Origin: Corynebacterium freneyi | Lineage (GTDB): Bacteria > Actinomycetota > Actinomycetes > Mycobacteriales > Mycobacteriaceae | NCBI RefSeq assembly: GCF_030408835.1 | Contig: NZ_CP047357.1 | Coordinates: 744,001 to 808,000 of the forward strand | Direction of reading: 5' to 3' | DNA length: 64,000 bases | Shown: piece by piece, positions 15,894-24,815 of the stretch | Position numbering within the stretch: position 1 is the stretch's first letter | Layout of the letters: every line of letters starts with the position of its first letter | Notes under the pieces: generated by a model | Told to the model about the DNA's origin: nothing | The model's database searches: none | What the model saw: only the letters and a program-made list of their open reading frames with translations | Program-made: the position numbers and the translations under genes

Positions 15894-17426
15894 ATGTCAA
15901 CCAATTGGCCCGCCAATGACCGAACCCTCCATCCTCAGCCGCGCACATCGCCGCTCGCGGAGCCGTTGCATCACGACGTCGATCTGCGGGGCCTGCTCAT
16001 CGGCACGGCGTCGGCCGCCGGGCAGATCGAGGGCGGCGACGAGAACAACGACTGGTTCGATTGGGCCCGCGAGCCCGGCAACATCGCCGACGGTTCGACT
16101 CCGCTGCGCGCCACCGACCACTGGAACCGGTGGCGGGAGGACAACGAGCTCATGGCGTCGCTGGGCCTGCCCATCGCCCGCATCGGCGTGGAGTGGACGC
16201 GCATCGAACCGCGGCCGGGGGAGTTCGACCATGCGGTGCTCGATCGCTACCGCGAGGAGATCGCCGACCTGCGGGACAAGGGGATCCGCCCGCTGGTGAC
16301 GCTCCACCACTTCGTCAATCCGCTCTGGTTCGCCCGGCGCGGCGGCTTCACCTCCGATGAATCGCCGGCGGCCTTCCTGCGCTACGCGGAGATGACCGTC
16401 CGGGCGCTCGACGACCTCGTCGACGAGTGGATCACCGTCAACGAGCCGAACGTGTACGCCACCCAGGCGCACATGTTCCGCTCGGGCCCGCCGGGCAACC
16501 GCTCGTGGGGCGACACGATGGCCGTGCTGCGCAACATGGCGGTGTCCCACATCCGCGGTTACGAGGTCATCCACGGCATCCAGGGCGACCGGGCGAAGGT
16601 CGGCATCGCCCACCACGCCCGGGCGTTCGCCCCGCGCAATCCGCGCAACCCCATCCACCGCGGCCTGACGCGGCTCAACCGGCACCTGTTCCAGGACATC
16701 GTCGCCGACGCCCACCTGGCGGGGAAGTTCCATCCGCTGCTCGGCGGGGCGAAGGTCGCGCGTGGACTGCCGTCGGGCCGCCACCACGACTTCCTGGGCC
16801 TGAACTACTACTCGCGCACTGCCGTCGACAAGTTCGACGACGGCACCTTCGTCGGGGCCCCGGTCAACGACCTCGGGTGGGAAATCCACCCCGAGGGCCT
16901 GGTCGAATGCGCCCGCGACCTGAACGAGCGTTTCGGCGGACCGGTGTGGATCACGGAAAACGGCACCTGCGATCTCGGAGACCTGGAGCTGTCGGTCGGT
17001 GGCGGGGACGAGGGCGTCGCAAAGCCGAATCCGGCCGGGGACTACGCCAACCCGGACGCCGCGGCCGCCGACCGCAGGCTGGAGTCGTTCCGGCCGCGGT
17101 TCATCCTGGAGCACCTGCGGGCCATCGCCGAGTCGGACGTGTCCATCGAGCGTTGGTACCACTGGTGCTTCGTGGACAATTGGGAATGGGCCGACGGCGA
17201 AGAACCGCGATTCGGCATCGTCCACCTGGACTACGAGACGCAGGAGCGGACGATGAAGCCGTCGGGCCGCCTGCTGGCCGAGCTGGCCCGCACCGGGCGG
17301 ATCACCCCGGAGCTGCACCGGCGCTACACTGCGGGCCGGCGTTACCCCGTCGCCGACGAGGACACCGACCCCAACGTGCGGGCGCAGCCGCCGAAGCCGG
17401 AGGGGGCGGAGGGGGCGCAGGGATGA
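15894..17426 (+). CDS. glycoside hydrolase family 1 (beta-glucosidase type)
   Basis: 510 residues of GH1. The acid/base Glu is in TVNEPNV (about 184), and the nucleophile Glu is in ITENGT (about 355). The aglycone/sugar-site motifs GTASAAGQIEG and WYHWCFVDNWEW are also present. It is a retaining beta-glycosidase acting on beta-glucosides or related sugars, and lacks a signal peptide, so it is cytoplasmic. It overlaps the MFS gene by ATGA, implying import and hydrolysis as one unit. The C-terminal 40 residues are a low-complexity extension. Confidence 0.92.
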   Translation: MSTNWPANDRTLHPQPRTSPLAEPLHHDVDLRGLLIGTASAAGQIEGGDENNDWFDWAREPGNIADGSTPLRATDHWNRWREDNELMASLGLPIARIGVEWTRIEPRPGEFDHAVLDRYREEIADLRDKGIRPLVTLHHFVNPLWFARRGGFTSDESPAAFLRYAEMTVRALDDLVDEWITVNEPNVYATQAHMFRSGPPGNRSWGDTMAVLRNMAVSHIRGYEVIHGIQGDRAKVGIAHHARAFAPRNPRNPIHRGLTRLNRHLFQDIVADAHLAGKFHPLLGGAKVARGLPSGRHHDFLGLNYYSRTAVDKFDDGTFVGAPVNDLGWEIHPEGLVECARDLNERFGGPVWITENGTCDLGDLELSVGGGDEGVAKPNPAGDYANPDAAAADRRLESFRPRFILEHLRAIAESDVSIERWYHWCFVDNWEWADGEEPRFGIVHLDYETQERTMKPSGRLLAELARTGRITPELHRRYTAGRRYPVADEDTDPNVRAQPPKPEGAEGAQG

Positions 17427-18730
17427 GCTCCGCCGAACGCGCCAGCTCCGCCGAACGCGCCGTCTCCGACGTCGGGCGTTTCACCGCCGACCCCGCCCAA
17501 CGCACGCCGGTGACCACCGGCTGGATCGTGCGGTACGGACTGCTGTACCTGGGGCAGAACATTTCGTGGGCGGCGCCGACGCAGCTGTTGTTGGCGCAGC
17601 AGATCCTCATCTGGCATCCGGGGGCGAAGGAGGAGAAGTTCGCGCTGCTCATGGCGGTCGGCGGGTTCTTCTCCATCATCGGGCACCCGCTGGCCGGGTG
17701 GTTGTCGGACCGCACGGACACGCGGTGGGGCCGCCGCGCCCCGTGGATCCTCTTCGGCGGGCTGGCGGCGGCCGGGTCGCTGGTGTTCCTCGGCGCCGCG
17801 CCGGGCTTCATGGCGTTGACCATCGGGTGGGCGGTGTTCCAGTTGGCCATCGCGGCGTCGATCAACGCGGCCCAGGCGGTGGCGCCCGATACGGTGCCGG
17901 ACAATCAGTACGGCGTGGTCTCGGGTGTGCTGGGGCTGACGTACACCCTCGGCGTGGTGCTCGGCACCGTCGTGGCCACTGTGTTCGATCTGGGGCTGGC
18001 GTACATCGTCACCGCGGCGCTGCTGCTGGTGTTCATCGGCCAGTTCCTGCCGGGCTTCCGCGACGTGTCCCGGGTGCGGTCGCAGGCGGCTGCGTCGCCG
18101 GTGCTTGACGACGCCGACGGGGTCGATGACGCCGTGGTGCCCGCCGTCGCCGAGGTGCCCGGAGGGCTCTACCGCGACTTCACGTGGGTGTTCATCGCCC
18201 GGTTCCTGGTGACCACGGGCAACTCGGTCGCGTTGTTCTACCTGTTCTATTACCTGCGCGATCACATCGGCCACCCCGACCCGGATGCCGGCGTGCTCGT
18301 CCTGACCGGCGCGTATGCGCTGTGCGTCATCGTCACGGCGATCCTGTCGGGCAAGGTGTCCGACAAGATGGGCAAGCGACGGGCGTTCGTGGCGTTGTCG
18401 TCGATGGGCGTCGCCGGGGCTTGCGCGATCATGGCGTTCGCCGGAAGCTTCGCCATGGTCGTCGGTGCGGCGGTGCTGTTGGGTCTGTCGTGGGGCGTGT
18501 TCATGGCCGTCGATCAGGCCCTGATCAACCAGGTGCTGCCCAAGGCCGACGAGCGCGGGCGTGATGTCGGCGTCATGAACCTCGCCGTCGCCGGCCCGAA
18601 CATGGCCGCCCCGGTGCTCGCCGCATTCGCGTTGGCGAATCTCGGCGGATACCCCGGCTTGTACGTTTTCGCGGGAGCGCTCACCGCCGTCGGTGCGGTG
18701 CTCGTCTACCGGGTGCGGTCTGTGCCCTGA
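17423..18730 (+). CDS. MFS transporter, sugar/glycoside type
   Basis: 435 residues with 12 predicted hydrophobic segments in two bundles. The loop 2-3 motif reads GWLSDRTDTRWGRRAPW and its C-half equivalent GKVSDKMGKRRAF. The pattern fits the GPH/MFS sugar transporter group. Start ATG overlaps the GH1 stop codon (ATGA), so the likely substrate is the glycoside cleaved by GH1. The first 30 residues carry a duplicated SSAERA heptad of no clear function. A copy of the 11-base word (18103) falls in the central loop. Confidence 0.87.
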   Translation: MSSAERASSAERAVSDVGRFTADPAQRTPVTTGWIVRYGLLYLGQNISWAAPTQLLLAQQILIWHPGAKEEKFALLMAVGGFFSIIGHPLAGWLSDRTDTRWGRRAPWILFGGLAAAGSLVFLGAAPGFMALTIGWAVFQLAIAASINAAQAVAPDTVPDNQYGVVSGVLGLTYTLGVVLGTVVATVFDLGLAYIVTAALLLVFIGQFLPGFRDVSRVRSQAAASPVLDDADGVDDAVVPAVAEVPGGLYRDFTWVFIARFLVTTGNSVALFYLFYYLRDHIGHPDPDAGVLVLTGAYALCVIVTAILSGKVSDKMGKRRAFVALSSMGVAGACAIMAFAGSFAMVVGAAVLLGLSWGVFMAVDQALINQVLPKADERGRDVGVMNLAVAGPNMAAPVLAAFALANLGGYPGLYVFAGALTAVGAVLVYRVRSVP

Positions 18731-18823
18731 TCTTCTTGCCCTGATTACCGCGCGTTGAACGGCGTGCGGCCGGCGTTGCGATTCGATACCGTTCGTTGCA
18801 GTCGATGAAAGGTGTTTATCCCC

Positions 18824-20500
18824 GTGCGCCCCATGAAGAAGCCGTCCCTTGCCGCATTCGGCGCGGCGTCCGCCGCCGCATCCGGCGCCGCTTCCGCCGC
18901 AGAGCATGGTGCCGAGGCCCGGTCCGCGAGCCGAGCCTCATCGGCCCCGTCGTCCCGGACGTCCTTCTTCCGCAGGGCGTTGGCCCCGGTCACGGCGCTC
19001 GCGCTGGCGGGCACGCTGCTGTCGGTGCCGCAGGCGTCGGCCGGTGGCCCCGCTGGTCCGGACGATCTCGGCGGATTGGATTGGGGCGCGTGCCCCACTG
19101 CGGCGATGACCGCGCCGGGCACCGTGTGCGCCGACATCGACGTGCCGCGCGATTATTCCGACCCGGAGGGTGCGACCATTTCCCTCACCGTCAGTCGGGT
19201 TCCGGCGACGGGGGAGCGCCGCGGCGTCATCGCGGGCAACCCCGGCGGCCCCGGCGGCGACGCGTTGGGCATGTTCTCCGACGAGGCCGTGAAGATGCCG
19301 GCCGCCGTCCGGGAACACTTCGATCTCATCGCCGTCGAGCCGCGAGGCCTGACCTGGGGTACCCCGCTGAATTGCAACGTGGCGGACATCCCGATGACGG
19401 GTCTGCTCTCCGGGCAGGTCGGCGCAATGCACGCCTCTTGCGAAGCCAACGATCCGGGGTACGCGGGGACCATCACCACGGAGAACACCGCCCGCGATCT
19501 CAACCACGTCCGCGACGTGCTCGGCCAGGACGTCATGCACCTCTACGGCCTGTCCTACGGCACGGATCTGATGAGCACGTACGCGACCCTGTTCCCGGAC
19601 AAGACGGGTCGGATGGTGCTGGATTCCTCGCTCGATCCGGCGGACCGTTACTTCCGGCTCGGAGACTCGCGCGAGCCGTGGCGCCGCGAGGCTCTCAACG
19701 CGATGTTCCAGTGGATCGCCGACCGTGACGACGAGTACGGCCTGGGCACCACCGCCCTGCAGGTGTACGCGCGCTGGTCGCAGCGCATCAACGAGGAGGT
19801 CGGCGCGCCGGGCCAGGTGTACCCGCCGCCGACTCAGGTGGGCGACGTGCCCGCCGCCTTCGCCGATGACCCGGAGGCGTTCATGCAGCTGGCCGACGGC
19901 GTCCTGCCCGTCGCGTGGCGCGGCCATTCCTTCGCGGCGAACGTGCTGCGCCCCGGCGCCGGCAATCAGTCGGTGCTGTTGCAGCAGACTTTCGCGGCGA
20001 CGTACTCGGAGAGCATGTGGCCCGACATCGCCGGCGCCGTGGTCACCGGCGAGGTGGAGACCCCCGAACTGCCCGAGGGCGTGACCCCGGAAGACATGAT
20101 CGCGCAGACCGAGGCGATGGGAATCATCGAGCGGGCGATCATCTGCAACGACAACGTCACCGCCGCCGACCCCTCCCGTATTCCCCGCACGTACGTCGAC
20201 CAGTTCACCGGCGGCGACATCTTCCGCCTCAACGCCGACGCGCTGTCGTCGGGTCAGCTGTGCCTCGGCTGGCCGGGGCAGGGCGCGGCCGTGGAGCTCA
20301 ACGGTGACGCCCTCGAATCGAAGCCGCTGTTGCTCCACTACGACCGTGACGCTGCGGTGACCGGCACGGGTGGCCGCGCGATGCAGGCGGCGATGGGCGG
20401 CGAGCTCATCGAGCTGCCGGGTCACGGCCACGGCGTGCTCGTCGCCCACAACGACGCCGACGAGATCGCCGACGTCGTCGCCGCCCACTACCTGGGCTGA
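18824..20500 (+). CDS. secreted alpha/beta-hydrolase, S33 tripeptidyl aminopeptidase type
   Basis: About 558 residues. The nucleophile elbow is GLSYGTD (Ser near 245 of the protein). The Asp is in LLHYDRDAAV and the His is in LPGHGHGVLV at the C-terminus, as in S33 peptidases of the SlpD/SlpE tripeptidyl aminopeptidase type. A signal peptide (FFRRALAPVTALALAGTLL to PQASA) is preceded by an unusually long n-region of about 45 Ala/Ser-rich residues. GTG at 18824 is preferred because GAAAGG lies 11 nt upstream. GTG 18812 and ATG 18833 are alternatives. It acts outside the cell or in the periplasm-like space, releasing tripeptides. Confidence 0.82.
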   Translation: MRPMKKPSLAAFGAASAAASGAASAAEHGAEARSASRASSAPSSRTSFFRRALAPVTALALAGTLLSVPQASAGGPAGPDDLGGLDWGACPTAAMTAPGTVCADIDVPRDYSDPEGATISLTVSRVPATGERRGVIAGNPGGPGGDALGMFSDEAVKMPAAVREHFDLIAVEPRGLTWGTPLNCNVADIPMTGLLSGQVGAMHASCEANDPGYAGTITTENTARDLNHVRDVLGQDVMHLYGLSYGTDLMSTYATLFPDKTGRMVLDSSLDPADRYFRLGDSREPWRREALNAMFQWIADRDDEYGLGTTALQVYARWSQRINEEVGAPGQVYPPPTQVGDVPAAFADDPEAFMQLADGVLPVAWRGHSFAANVLRPGAGNQSVLLQQTFAATYSESMWPDIAGAVVTGEVETPELPEGVTPEDMIAQTEAMGIIERAIICNDNVTAADPSRIPRTYVDQFTGGDIFRLNADALSSGQLCLGWPGQGAAVELNGDALESKPLLLHYDRDAAVTGTGGRAMQAAMGGELIELPGHGHGVLVAHNDADEIADVVAAHYLG

Positions 20501-20537
20501 CGGTCCGCCCGGGCTGACCGGCCGGAGAGCGGGCCGA

Positions 20538-20750
20538 TTATTTGCGCTTCGCTTCGCGGCCCTTCTGCCACTCGCGCACGTCGTCGGAGTTCCACAGGGT
20601 CAGCCCGTGGAGCTTTGTCGCGGGCACCGGCGCCTTGCCGCGGCCCGCATAGCTGGTGAACGTACCGCGCGCGGTGCCGGTGAACTCCGCGCATTCGGCG
20701 GCGGTCCACAGCTCGACGCCGGTGTCCTTGTCGATGATGCGGGGATCCAT
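20538..20750 (-). CDS. small DNA-binding-like protein, 70 residues
   Basis: The segment ELWTAAECAEFTGTARGTF resembles the winged-helix or excisionase-like HTH that starts MerR/AlpA-type proteins. The basic C-terminus (REWQKGREAKRK) fits nucleic-acid binding. The ATG at 20750 lies exactly 7 nt after a TATTCT -10 box, which supports a real leaderless gene. No phage or integrase genes are nearby, so it is not obviously an excisionase. The function is inferred only from fold-like pattern. Confidence 0.65.
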   Translation of the reverse strand: MDPRIIDKDTGVELWTAAECAEFTGTARGTFTSYAGRGKAPVPATKLHGLTLWNSDDVREWQKGREAKRK

Positions 20751-20757
20751 GCCGCCA

Positions 20758-20763
20758 AGAATA
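20758..20763 (-). promoter_or_regulatory. -10 box (TATTCT) of the small HTH-like gene
   Basis: On the minus strand TATTCT ends 7 nt before the ATG at 20750. Confidence 0.5.
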
Positions 20764-20956
20764 GTTGCGCGTCACGACGGCAAAAGACCCGAAAGGACAG
20801 TGCCGCCGACTTGTGATCGACGCTGTATGAAACCGTGACGCGGGCACGCTGTCGTGAGCGGTCGTGACATGTCCGTGACGGATTGCGGGGAGGATTCTCT
20901 TGGTGTGCCGGGGTGTTGCAACGACCGCTGGGTCCCGGGATCCCGCCGAAAAGAAG

Positions 20957-20992
20957 AACACCCTCCGACGCCGGTCGGAGGGTGTTTTCACG
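20957..20992 (-). terminator. terminator of tRNA-Gly
   Basis: A perfect 13-bp stem (20957-20969 with 20974-20986) with a 4-nt loop follows the tRNA-Gly 3' end by 6 nt. In the minus direction it is followed by the T-rich TTCTTTT. Confidence 0.85.
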
Positions 20993-21067
20993 TGGAGGGG
21001 ATGACGGGAATCGAACCCGCGTCTTCAGCTTGGAAGGCTGAGGTATTAGCCACTATACGACATCCCC
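20993..21067 (-). tRNA. tRNA-Gly (anticodon UCC)
   Basis: On the minus strand the sequence folds with a 7-bp acceptor stem (GGGGATG/CATCCCC). The anticodon loop is CTTCCAA within stem CAGC/GCTG, the T arm is GCGGG-TTCGATT-CCCGT, and CCA is encoded at the 3' end. The anticodon TCC reads glycine codons GGA/GGG. Confidence 0.95.
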
Positions 21068-21132
21068 GCAGCTCAACCGGGGCGGCGGCATCGTCGTAAA
21101 GCGAAACGCGCCCCTACGTGAACGTGGGGGAA

Positions 21133-21138
21133 ACTATA
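21133..21138 (-). promoter_or_regulatory. -10 box (TATAGT) of tRNA-Gly
   Basis: TATAGT on the minus strand lies about 65 nt before the mature tRNA-Gly 5' end. No other gene starts in between. Confidence 0.5.
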
Positions 21139-21219
21139 GCGCACCCCGCGCCCGCCGCCATAATCGACGCGCCACGGGCTTAAACCGGGGCGGTGATCGC
21201 CCCGCGAAAGGCGGCCACG

Positions 21220-21225
21220 TAGACT
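21220..21225 (+). promoter_or_regulatory. -10 box (TAGACT) of tRNA-Pro
   Basis: TAGACT lies about 105 nt before the mature tRNA-Pro and is the only good -10 between the divergent tRNAs on this strand. Confidence 0.4.
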
Positions 21226-21329
21226 GCACGACGTCATCGCATGACTCGCTTCACGACGACCCGACCGCACCGCCCAACGGCGTGCCGGGCCGATCGCGGC
21301 GGGGGATGGGATGCGGGACAAATTCACAA

Positions 21330-21406
21330 CGGGGTATGGCGCAGCTTGGTAGCGCACTCGCTTTGGGAGCGAGGGGCCGTGGGTTCAAATCCCGCTACCC
21401 CGACCA
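21330..21406 (+). tRNA. tRNA-Pro (anticodon UGG)
   Basis: Acceptor stem CGGGGTA/TACCCCG, anticodon loop TTTGGGA within CTCGC/GCGAG, T loop TTCAAAT, and encoded CCA. The anticodon TGG reads proline. It lies 68 nt upstream of tig, with only a short CACGGG/CCCGTG hairpin (21411-21426) between, so some read-through into tig is possible. Confidence 0.95.
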
Positions 21407-21474
21407 GCATCACGGGCACTCCCGTGGTCTGTGAAATCATTTAACTCACATCTACTAACAGGAGTGTGCAACCA

Positions 21475-22866
21475 GTGAAGTCCTCCGTCGAGCAGCAGAG
21501 CGCCACCCGCGTCAAGATCACCGTCGAGGTCCCCTTCGACGAGCTCAAGCCGGAATTCGACAAGGCCCACGAGGCCCTCGCGCAGCAGGTCCAGATCCCG
21601 GGCTTCCGCAAGGGCAAGGCCCCGGCCAAGCTCATCGAGGCCCGCATCGGCCGCGGCCCCATCCTCGAGCAGGTCCTCAACGAGATGGTCCCCTCCCGCT
21701 ACGGCCAGGCCGTCGAGGAGCACGACCTGAAGGTCATCGGCCAGCCCGACGTCGACGTCACCAAGCTGGAGGACGGCGAGCTCGTCGAGTTCACCGCCGA
21801 GGTCGACGTCCGCCCCGAGATCGAGCTGCCGGACTTCGCCGACATCTCCGTCGAGGTCGACGCCCTCAAGGCCGACGACGAGGCCGTGCAGGCCGAGCTC
21901 GACAACCTCCTCGCCCGCTTCGGCACCCTCACCGGCGTCGAGCGCGCCGTCGAGGACGGCGACTTCATCTCCATCGACCTGTCGGCCACCGTCGACGGCG
22001 AGGAGCTGGAGGAGGCCTCCACCGAGGGCCTGTCCTACCAGGTCGGCTCCGACGACCTCATCGACGGTCTCGACGACGCCGTGATCGGCCTGGCCCAGGG
22101 CGAGTCCAAGGAGTTCGGCACCAAGCTCGTCGCCGGCGAGCACGAGGGCGAGGACGCCCAGGTCACCGTCACCGTCCAGTCCGTCAAGGTCCGCGAGCTG
22201 CCCGACGCCGACGACGAGTTCGCGCAGATGGCCTCCGAGTTCGACACCATCGACGAGCTGCGCGAGGACCTGGCCAAGCAGGTCGAGACCACCAAGAAGG
22301 GCGAGCAGGCCCAGCAGATCCGCGACAAGGTCCTCGCCGCCGCCCTCGAGAAGACCGAGGTGCCGCTGCCGGAGGGCGTCGTCAAGGAGCAGGTCGAGGG
22401 CCAGCTGCAGCAGCTGCTCGGCCAGTTCGGCGGCGACGAGGCCGTCCTGAACTCCATGCTCGAGGCGCAGGGCACCACCCGCGAGCAGTTCGACGCCGAC
22501 TCCCGCACCTCCGCCGAAGAGGCCGTGCGCACCCAGCTCTTCCTCGACGAGCTGGCCGAGCAGGAGCAGCCGGAGGTCTCCCAGCAGGAGCTCACCGACC
22601 ACATCCTGTTCACCGCCCAGTCCTACGGCATGGACCCGAACCAGTTCATCCAGCAGGTCCAGCAGTCCGGCCAGCTCGCCAACCTCTTCGCCGACGTCCG
22701 CCGCGGCAAGGCCCTGGCCGTGTCCATCCTGAAGGCCACCGTCAAGGACACCGACGGCAACGACATCGACGTCGCCGAGTTCTTCGGTGAGGCCGAGGCC
22801 CCCGAGTCCGACGTCAAGGCCGACGACGCCGAGGCGAAGGCCGACGAGACCGACGCCGAGAAGTAA
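21475..22866 (+). CDS. tig: trigger factor, ribosome-associated chaperone and prolyl isomerase
   Basis: 463 residues. The N-terminal ribosome-binding domain carries the signature GFRKGKAP (about 44-51). The FKBP-type PPIase domain is central (about 155-240), and the helical C-terminal chaperone domain follows. The tail is a long acidic Asp/Glu/Ala stretch. It binds near the polypeptide exit tunnel and precedes the clpP genes, as in other actinobacteria. GTG at 21475 is chosen because ACAGGAG ends 10 nt before it. The in-frame GTG at 21466 would overlap the SD. Confidence 0.96.
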   Translation: MKSSVEQQSATRVKITVEVPFDELKPEFDKAHEALAQQVQIPGFRKGKAPAKLIEARIGRGPILEQVLNEMVPSRYGQAVEEHDLKVIGQPDVDVTKLEDGELVEFTAEVDVRPEIELPDFADISVEVDALKADDEAVQAELDNLLARFGTLTGVERAVEDGDFISIDLSATVDGEELEEASTEGLSYQVGSDDLIDGLDDAVIGLAQGESKEFGTKLVAGEHEGEDAQVTVTVQSVKVRELPDADDEFAQMASEFDTIDELREDLAKQVETTKKGEQAQQIRDKVLAAALEKTEVPLPEGVVKEQVEGQLQQLLGQFGGDEAVLNSMLEAQGTTREQFDADSRTSAEEAVRTQLFLDELAEQEQPEVSQQELTDHILFTAQSYGMDPNQFIQQVQQSGQLANLFADVRRGKALAVSILKATVKDTDGNDIDVAEFFGEAEAPESDVKADDAEAKADETDAEK

Positions 22867-22976
22867 ACCCCCACGCGGAACCGGGGTCGTCGCAAAGCAA
22901 AAAGCACCGACGGATCCCGGCCCACCCGCGACGATGGGGGACCGGGCCCGGGGATGCGCGCCGCCGAACCCCGGCT

Positions 22977-22994
22977 CCGACGCTGACAGCGAAC
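22977..22994. promoter_or_regulatory. ClgR-type operator upstream of clpP1
   Basis: CCGACGCTGACAGCGAAC has the palindromic core CGCTGACAGCG. It agrees with the ClgR consensus I remember (WNNWCGCYNANRGCGWWS) at all but the first specified base. ClgR activates clp genes in C. glutamicum and Streptomyces. The site is about 125 bp before the clpP1 ATG, as expected for an activator. The clgR gene is not in this window. Confidence 0.7.
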
Positions 22995-23116
22995 ATGGGG
23001 CCGTCCCGAAACAAAGGGACGGTCCCTTTCGTTACCCTCAATGAGAGATCCCGCCCCCGAGGCGGGCCGCCCGTGAAACGGCGGCGAAGGCGAAATGGAA
23101 GGGAAACCCTTTTTCG

Positions 23117-23761
23117 ATGAGCGACCAGAACCACGCCCCGGCCGACTCCGTGTTCGACAAGCTGCTGAAGGAGCGCATCCTGTTCCTCGGCGACCAGGTC
23201 GACGACCAGATCGCCAACAAGCTGTGCGCCCAGATGCTGCTGCTGGCGGCCGAGGACCCCGAGCGTGACATCGCCCTGTACATCAACTCCCCGGGCGGCT
23301 CCGTCACCGCCGGCATGGCCATCTACGACACCATGAAGTTCGTGCCGTGCGACGTCGCCACCTACGGCATGGGCCTCGCCGCCTCGATGGGCCAGTTCCT
23401 GCTGTCCGCCGGCACCCCCGGCAAGCGCTACGCCCTGCCGCACGCCCGCATCATGATGCACCAGCCGTCCGCCGGCATCGGCGGCACCGCCTCCGACATC
23501 ACCATCCAGGCCGAGCAGTTCGCCCAGACGAAGAAGGAAATGGCGCGCCTCATCGCCGAGCACACCGGCCAGCCGCTCGAGCGCATCGTCGAAGACTCCG
23601 ACCGCGACCGCTGGTTCACCGCCGCCGAAGCCCTCGAGTACGGCTTCGTCGACCACGTGGTGACCTCCCTCAAGGACGCCCGCGAGACCGCCAACGACTC
23701 CGCCGAGCGCACCGCCGAAAACGCCGCCGACGTCGCCCGCGGCGAGGACGCCGGCAAGTAG
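23117..23761 (+). CDS. clpP1: ATP-dependent Clp protease proteolytic subunit 1
   Basis: 214 residues of the ClpP serine protease. The catalytic Ser is near 90 (GLAASMGQF), His near 115 (MMHQPSAG), and Asp near 164 (SDRDRWF). YINSPGGS forms the oxyanion-side strand. ClpP1 and ClpP2 of actinobacteria form a mixed tetradecamer that works with ClpX or ClpC. The ATG has GGAAGGGAAACC upstream. A ClgR-type site precedes it and clpP2 follows 27 nt later, so the pair is an operon. Confidence 0.96.
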   Translation: MSDQNHAPADSVFDKLLKERILFLGDQVDDQIANKLCAQMLLLAAEDPERDIALYINSPGGSVTAGMAIYDTMKFVPCDVATYGMGLAASMGQFLLSAGTPGKRYALPHARIMMHQPSAGIGGTASDITIQAEQFAQTKKEMARLIAEHTGQPLERIVEDSDRDRWFTAAEALEYGFVDHVVTSLKDARETANDSAERTAENAADVARGEDAGK

Positions 23762-23788
23762 GCCGGGCGCAGAAAGCGAGCCACGACA

Positions 23789-24475
23789 ATGCACCGCGAA
23801 TACCCCGGCCAGAAGCCCGAAACGCACCAGTCCGCAACGAACATGGAGATGAGCACCAACATGCAGATGCCGCAGTCGCGCTACGTGCTGCCGTCCTTCG
23901 TCGAGCACTCCAGCTTCGGCGCGAAGGAATCGAACCCGTACAACAAGCTTTTCGAGGAGCGCATCATCTTCCTCGGATCGCAGGTCGACGACACCGCCGC
24001 CAACGACATCATGGCGCAGCTGCTCGTGCTCGAGGGGCTGGACCCCGACCGCGACATCACCATGTACATCAACTCGCCCGGCGGCTCGTTCACCTCGCTG
24101 ATGGCCATCTACGACACCATGCAGTACGTCCGCCCGGACGTGAACACGGTGTGCCTGGGCCAGGCGGCGTCGGCCGCGGCCGTGCTGCTCGCCGCCGGTG
24201 CGCCGGGCAAGCGCGCCGCCCTGCCCAACGCCCGCGTGCTCATCCACCAGCCCGCCACCCAGGGAGTGCAGGGCCAGGTGTCCGACCTGGAGATCCAGGC
24301 CGCCGAGATCGAGCGCATGCGCACCCTCATGGAGGAAACCCTGGCCCGCCACACCGGTCAGACCGCCGAGCAGGTGCGCCTGGACACCGACCGCGACAAG
24401 ATCCTCACCGCCGAGCAGGCGAAGGAGTACGGCATCATCGACCAGGTCTTCGAGTACCGCAAGCTGAACAAGTAG
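23789..24475 (+). CDS. clpP2: ATP-dependent Clp protease proteolytic subunit 2
   Basis: Up to 228 residues. The catalytic Ser is near 128 ([10 protein letters not shown]) and His near 153 (LIHQPATQG). The N-terminal ~30 residues before [10 protein letters not shown] are a Met/Gln-rich propeptide-like extension, and ATG at 23843 or 23852 inside it could be used instead. It pairs with ClpP1 in the mixed complex and is cotranscribed with it. A terminator follows. Confidence 0.95.
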   Translation: MHREYPGQKPETHQSATNMEMSTNMQMPQSRYVLPSFVEHSSFGAKESNPYNKLFEERIIFLGSQVDDTAANDIMAQLLVLEGLDPDRDITMYINSPGGSFTSLMAIYDTMQYVRPDVNTVCLGQAASAAAVLLAAGAPGKRAALPNARVLIHQPATQGVQGQVSDLEIQAAEIERMRTLMEETLARHTGQTAEQVRLDTDRDKILTAEQAKEYGIIDQVFEYRKLNK

Positions 24476-24499
24476 CGTTCCTCGACTGATCCGCATTCG

Positions 24500-24526
24500 A
24501 CCCGGTTCCCGATGGGGCCGGGTTTT
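24500..24526 (+). terminator. terminator after clpP2
   Basis: ACCCGG...CCGGGT stem of about 10 bp including two G-T pairs, with a 4-nt loop, followed by TTTTC. It starts 24 nt after the stop codon. Confidence 0.75.
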
Positions 24527-24627
24527 CGCGTTGTCGGTGGTGGACGACGGCGGGACTGCGTCAGCGACGGCGAGGGGCGCGGCGCGCCGTGGGAGGCGGG
24601 CTGGTGGGCCGAATCCGGGCGGGCGGC

Positions 24628-24633
24628 TAGGCT
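24628..24633 (+). promoter_or_regulatory. -10 box (TAGGCT) of clpX
   Basis: TAGGCT in the gap before clpX is the best -10 match. The implied leader is about 175 nt. Confidence 0.4.
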
Positions 24634-24815
24634 GGGTGCGATCGAGCCCTCGACTGCCGACGACCGGTAGGGCGCGGGCCCGGCGGAATGACATCGCCGC
24701 ATCCGGGGTTGCCACCGGAAAGGCCGCGAAAGCGGGCGCACGGCACGGCGCGGAAACGGACGCGCCGGAGGAACTCCCGCCGACACGACGACCAGGGAAG
24801 AGGGGCCGCACGAGT

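Larger units (their letters stand above)
24476..24815. other. 340-bp gap between clpP2 and clpX
   Basis: It holds the clpP2 terminator and a -10 box for clpX, leaving a leader of roughly 175 nt. The clpX frame stays open back to 24531, but no start signal supports a longer protein. I see no other gene. Confidence 0.6.

Noticed and set aside
23000..23037. SigH promoter before clpP1
   Set aside because: CGAAAC and CGTTA have suitable spacing, but the -35 element deviates from GGAA. Evidence is too weak for a feature.
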